The notes beneath the pieces are model-generated. The model saw nothing but the letters and a program-made list of their open reading frames with translations, made no database searches and was not told the DNA's origin. A stretch of 64,000 nucleotides of DNA from Priestia koreensis (GTDB lineage Bacteria; Bacillota; Bacilli; Bacillales; Bacillaceae_H). Made by a program: the position numbers and the translations under genes. The stretch is taken from positions 434,001 to 498,000 of the forward strand of contig NZ_LILC01000013.1 of assembly GCF_001274935.1 (NCBI RefSeq). Reading direction: 5' to 3'. Positions 63,187 through 64,000 of this stretch are shown here, piece by piece (within the stretch, counting starts at the first letter, position 1; every line of letters begins with the position of its first letter).

Positions 63187-63843
63187 CTAAATAGAATGGT
63201 TTTTATTCAATTTATATTTTCTTTTGTTAGTTGTGTTCAATATGGTTACTAGTCTTGCACTATATGGCATAAAGAAATTTAATATAATGCCTCCAAAGCA
63301 GACAGTCATTAAAGTTCCTACGGATATAGGTCCATTAAAAACTAGGGCCATAAAAATGAAGAAAAAGTTAATGAGCGTCCGCGAAAATAATATATTTGTT
63401 CTAGTCAATCTTTTTAAAATTATCATTAAACGGTCAATAGGAATAGGTGCAAGGTTCGTTTGGAGATAAATAGACGTCCCTAACATCGCTATAACCAACC
63501 CGCACCCAAAACAACCAATTTTATAAAACCATAGCTCAAATGCCAAGCTATGAAGTAAAAACAGCCAACTATCAATACAAATGCCTGTTATAAATGCAGT
63601 CAATAAGCCGAAAACTTCAGGCCTTTTTTTCTGTAGTAAAGCATTGCAGCATATCATTATGAGAGCTATGATAATTTCCCAGGCTCCTACAGTAAGACCG
63701 ACATTCAAAGACAATCCCACCAAAAGCGCATCAAATGGAGAAGTTCCAAAATCTGATTGTATGGTTAAAGCAATGCCCAAAGCTAGGATTACAATTCCTA
63801 AAAGATAGATTATATATTGGTTGATTCGTGATGATTGTATCAT
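63187..63843 (-). CDS. YczE/YyaS/YitT-family membrane protein
   Basis: A 218-residue protein with five to six membrane helices: IVILALGIALTIQSDFGTSP, where the SxFGTSPFDAL motif is typical of YczE, then VGLTVGAWEIIIALIMI. The role is unclear; B. subtilis YczE affects antibiotic production. Its start overlaps the stop of the acetyltransferase gene (ATGA). Confidence 0.82.
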   Translation of the reverse strand: MIQSSRINQYIIYLLGIVILALGIALTIQSDFGTSPFDALLVGLSLNVGLTVGAWEIIIALIMICCNALLQKKRPEVFGLLTAFITGICIDSWLFLLHSLAFELWFYKIGCFGCGLVIAMLGTSIYLQTNLAPIPIDRLMIILKRLTRTNILFSRTLINFFFIFMALVFNGPISVGTLMTVCFGGIILNFFMPYSARLVTILNTTNKRKYKLNKNHSI

Positions 63844-64000
63844 TTGTCAACTAAGCTTTTTGACATTAAAATATGTGGAATTCCGTCTTCCACGAATACA
63901 TCTGAGGAAACTTGATATCCTAGCTTTTGATAAAACCCTTCTGCTTGAGTTTGTCCATGTAACTTCACATATGTTACTTCCTCTTCTCTTGCAATTTCTT
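63840..64000 (-). CDS. GNAT-family acetyltransferase, N-terminus cut off by window edge
   Basis: The last 52 residues are visible: VKLHGQTQAEGFYQKLGYQ, the GNAT motif B, and GIPHILMSKSL. This matches YjcF-like acetyltransferases. The gene overlaps the YczE-like gene by 4 bases, so the two form an operon that begins outside the window. Confidence 0.85.
   Translation of the reverse strand, partial: EIAREEEVTYVKLHGQTQAEGFYQKLGYQVSSDVFVEDGIPHILMSKSLVDK

Overview
The window is a chromosomal segment of an aerobic, endospore-forming Bacillaceae bacterium (low to moderate GC, Bacillus-type ribosome binding sites, many TTG/GTG starts, T-tract hairpin terminators). Support comes from a CotD-type spore coat gene, bcrC, a ydfHIJ-type two-component/RND module, RsbR-type stressosome proteins, WalR-, LexA- and Fur-type boxes, and a T-box on proS. 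I cannot fix the genus. There are no tRNA or rRNA genes, no CRISPR array, no intact insertion sequence and no prophage.

Layout. 1-13 kb: a truncated iron-dependent alcohol dehydrogenase, small membrane and hypothetical genes, a CPBP protease, a large transmembrane chemotaxis receptor, a NUDIX hydrolase, a methyltransferase and an IseA-like secreted protein with a WalR-type box. 13-17.5 kb: an aldehyde dehydrogenase with a structured leader, a 345-bp element bounded by inverted repeats, then a two-gene operon for a T4 Rnl1-like RNA ligase and a kinase-HD protein (probable RNA end healing and sealing). 17.7-23.2 kb: a complete five-gene oligopeptide-type ABC transporter operon. 23-31.5 kb: cytochrome P450, CotD, an IsdG-like heme monooxygenase, and the ydfH-ydfI-ydfJ module. 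31.6-43 kb: amino acid permease, oxidoreductases, LysR regulators, BcrC, an RsbR paralog, and a FIST protein paired with a soluble chemoreceptor. 43-55.8 kb: YbaK, MscL, proS under a T-box, a royal-jelly/Yellow-family protein, acetoacetate decarboxylase with a ketopantoate-reductase-like gene and a divergent LysR regulator, a second RsbR paralog, Lgt, and a MerR/aldo-keto reductase pair. 55.9-59.6 kb: a ferric-iron ABC operon behind a Fur box. 59.9-64 kb: a peroxiredoxin and accessory genes, including decayed ones, ending in a truncated acetyltransferase gene.

Most of the region is ordinary Bacillus housekeeping and stress/nutrition content. The less ordinary parts are the RNA ligase/kinase-HD cassette, the RsbR paralog lacking both expected phospho-acceptor positions, the inverted-repeat element, and several legible regulatory sites (LexA box inside a promoter, palindrome centred on the P450 -10, 19-bp-spacer MerR promoter, YdfI-like 12-mers, a 9-1-9 palindrome before the peptide ABC operon). 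All functional calls rest on reading motifs by eye; no alignment or database search was run.
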